From NCBI GenBank assembly GCA_964352025.1, contig CAYGPZ010000011.1, positions 1 through 64,000 of the forward strand: a DNA stretch of 64,000 bases, written 5' to 3'. The translations under genes were made by a program, and so were the position numbers. This document shows positions 62,711-64,000 of this stretch, in pieces (position 1 is the stretch's first letter; each line of letters starts with the position of its first letter). This DNA comes from Hirschia sp964352025. GTDB lineage: Bacteria; Pseudomonadota; Alphaproteobacteria; Caulobacterales; Hyphomonadaceae. The notes under the pieces were generated by a model. That model was not told the origin of the DNA and ran no database searches. It saw only the letters and a program-made list of their open reading frames with translations.

Positions 62711-63840
62711 GACTGGCTCTCCAAGAGGTTTTTTTTCGCTGTCCCCTTCAACGGTGCGTTAACACGCACGGCTACTTTTTTACCGATACGACCAATTTGA
62801 CCTTCGGTTAAAAATATGTCTCCACATTGAAGAGACACATCAGAATTCTGTCCCGCATTCATAAGCAATGTGTCACCAACTTCCAGGCTCATCATTCGTC
62901 CCAGAGGTTGTTCAAATTCATCCATCACAACGCGTACATTTGTAGGTGCCCCCCACATTTCGGTCGCAAGGTGACCTTCCCAAATATTATCGTTACCAAA
63001 CTTTTCACCCATGAAGTTTTGAAGCAACATTTTCCGGATTGGCTCCAATGTCGCGTAAGGCAACATGAGCTCACAGCGTCCACCACGATCTTCCATATCC
63101 ACGCGCAATCGCACGAGAATCGCAGCATTTGCAGGCTGTGCAATCGCAGCAAATCGTGGGTTGGTTTCAATACGGTCTAGGTCGAAATCAACGTCTGTAA
63201 GAGGTGCAAATGCTTTTTTAGCGTCGGCGAGTAACACCTCAACCAATCGCGTCACTAGCATGCGTTCAATCGTTGTATAAGGACGCCCCTCAACACGCAT
63301 CGCCGCCGTACCACGTCGCCCACCTAGCAACACATCCACAATGGAATAAATCAAATTAGAATCAACGGTCACTAGGCCGTAATTATCCAATTGAGGTGCG
63401 CGAAACACAGCAAGAATAGCAGGCAATGGAATAGAGTTTAGATAGTCTCCAAACCGCATACTCGCCATGGAATCCAAAGAAACCTCAACATTGTCCTGCG
63501 TAAAATTGCGAAGGCTTGTCGTTAAAAGGCGCACGAGACGGTCAAAGACCACCTCCAGCATTGGAAGGCGTTCATATGAAACATGCGCCGAATCAATAAT
63601 GGATCTGATACCAGAGCCTTTATTGTCACCATCATCATCAAGGGTAAAACCGAGCAAAGAGTCGATTTCATCCTGACTAAGAATGCGTTCCGACCCTGCT
63701 GAGTTCTGAGCAGATGTAGATGTATCAAGATCAGCTTCGGCTTCATTCGCCAGTTCAGCTTCCCAAGCGGCAGCCATATCCTCGTCGAAGTTTCCTTCGC
63801 CGCCGCCATCTACATCCCAGTCTTCATCTTCTGTTGACAT
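62707..63840 (-). CDS. fliM: Flagellar motor switch protein FliM
   Basis: FliM forms the middle of the C ring and binds the CheY signal. The 377-residue protein has an N-terminal acidic region, the conserved ILSQDEIDSLLGF segment (about residue 55), the FliM middle domain (MLEVVFDRLVRLLTTSLRNF) and a C-terminal SpoA domain (EVGDTLLMNAGQNSDVSLQC). It follows fliL by nine bases. Confidence 0.96.
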   Translation of the reverse strand: MSTEDEDWDVDGGGEGNFDEDMAAAWEAELANEAEADLDTSTSAQNSAGSERILSQDEIDSLLGFTLDDDGDNKGSGIRSIIDSAHVSYERLPMLEVVFDRLVRLLTTSLRNFTQDNVEVSLDSMASMRFGDYLNSIPLPAILAVFRAPQLDNYGLVTVDSNLIYSIVDVLLGGRRGTAAMRVEGRPYTTIERMLVTRLVEVLLADAKKAFAPLTDVDFDLDRIETNPRFAAIAQPANAAILVRLRVDMEDRGGRCELMLPYATLEPIRKMLLQNFMGEKFGNDNIWEGHLATEMWGAPTNVRVVMDEFEQPLGRMMSLEVGDTLLMNAGQNSDVSLQCGDIFLTEGQIGRIGKKVAVRVNAPLKGTAKKNLLESQS

Positions 63841-63849
63841 GAAATGCTC

Positions 63850-64000
63850 CTACTGAACCAGCATTTCTTCGATTAACACCGCATCAACGCGCGAAGGCGA
63901 GATAGCAATATTAATACGGCGTAGTAATTCCAGGCGGAGTCGATAGCCTCCTGCTGAACCATTAAGGTCGTCTACTCTCAATTCACGGAGAAACATCTGA
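63850..64000 (-). CDS. fliL: FliL, C-terminal end (partial)
   Basis: The minus-strand frame open at the window edge translates to about 49 residues ending in MLRE-like FLRELRVDDLNGSAGGYR, then LRLELLRRINIAISPSRVDA and LIEEMLVQ. This is the typical C-terminal end of FliL, the inner-membrane stator-associated protein. The start lies outside the window. It is the gene before fliM, as in Caulobacter. Confidence 0.88.
   Translation of the reverse strand, partial: QMFLRELRVDDLNGSAGGYRLRLELLRRINIAISPSRVDAVLIEEMLVQ

Overview
The window looks like a chromosome segment of a stalked or dimorphic alphaproteobacterium of the Caulobacterales/Hyphomonadaceae type. A Hirschia-like organism is my best guess, from the moderate GC content combined with this gene set. 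The evidence is a CtrA master regulator identical in layout to the Caulobacter protein, the CtrA inhibitor SciP, GANTC (CcrM) sites clustered at the ctrA promoter, FlbD, and the Caulobacter-style order fliF-fliG-fliH(flbE)-fliN-flbD-flhA. The assignment is inferred from gene content, not from a database search.

Layout. 1-1400: right end of an integrative element (HTH/excisionase-like gene overlapping a tyrosine integrase) abutting the 3' end of a tRNA-Met gene. 1.5-8.7 kb: housekeeping and small membrane genes (DUF2959 lipoprotein, Lrp regulator, thiolase, YitT, mnmA), including a DUF2189 membrane protein gene cut by an in-frame stop. 8.7-32.2 kb: flagellar and cell-cycle block. It holds flgK-flgL (minus) and fliK-flgD-flgE (plus), which diverge from a region with two opposed sigma-54 promoters; sciP; the class II operon fliF-G-H-N-flbD-flhA-flhF-flhG with a CtrA box upstream; a GGDEF/EAL protein; fliI-fliJ; ctrA; and htpX. 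32.4-37.4 kb: rarD-like transporter, asd, an NTF2-like protein, a JmjC-like cupin and an acyltransferase. 37.4-43.8 kb: an accessory-looking stretch with two VOC-fold lipoproteins, an ECF-type sigma factor with a DUF6768 membrane partner, a DUF898-M48 protease operon and a DUF1223 protein. Here a decayed copy of the last 28 codons of priA lies 3.3 kb from the intact priA 3' end in the same orientation. 43.8-57 kb: priA, xerC, a DUF1963-like protein, rhlE with an assembly gap inside its RGG repeats, and several metabolic genes ending with lpdA. 57-64 kb: two small unknowns, then a second flagellar operon on the minus strand (fliL-fliM-DUF6468-motE-large TPR protein).

How it fits together. CtrA (30.3 kb) probably activates early flagellar operons (fliF and fliI carry CtrA-like boxes), SciP restrains CtrA, and FlbD then drives the sigma-54 promoters of the hook and hook-associated genes at 12 kb. 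This is the classical Caulobacter flagellar cascade laid out within about 20 kb.

Most unusual points: the priA 3'-end duplication flanking a 3.3-kb cargo; a palindromic element shared by the sigma-factor gene and the DUF898 operon; matching promoter elements in front of the two VOC lipoproteins; a structured leader upstream of rhlE; hairpins that include Shine-Dalgarno sequences; and the nonsense-split DUF2189 gene. No CRISPR array, insertion sequence or rRNA was seen.
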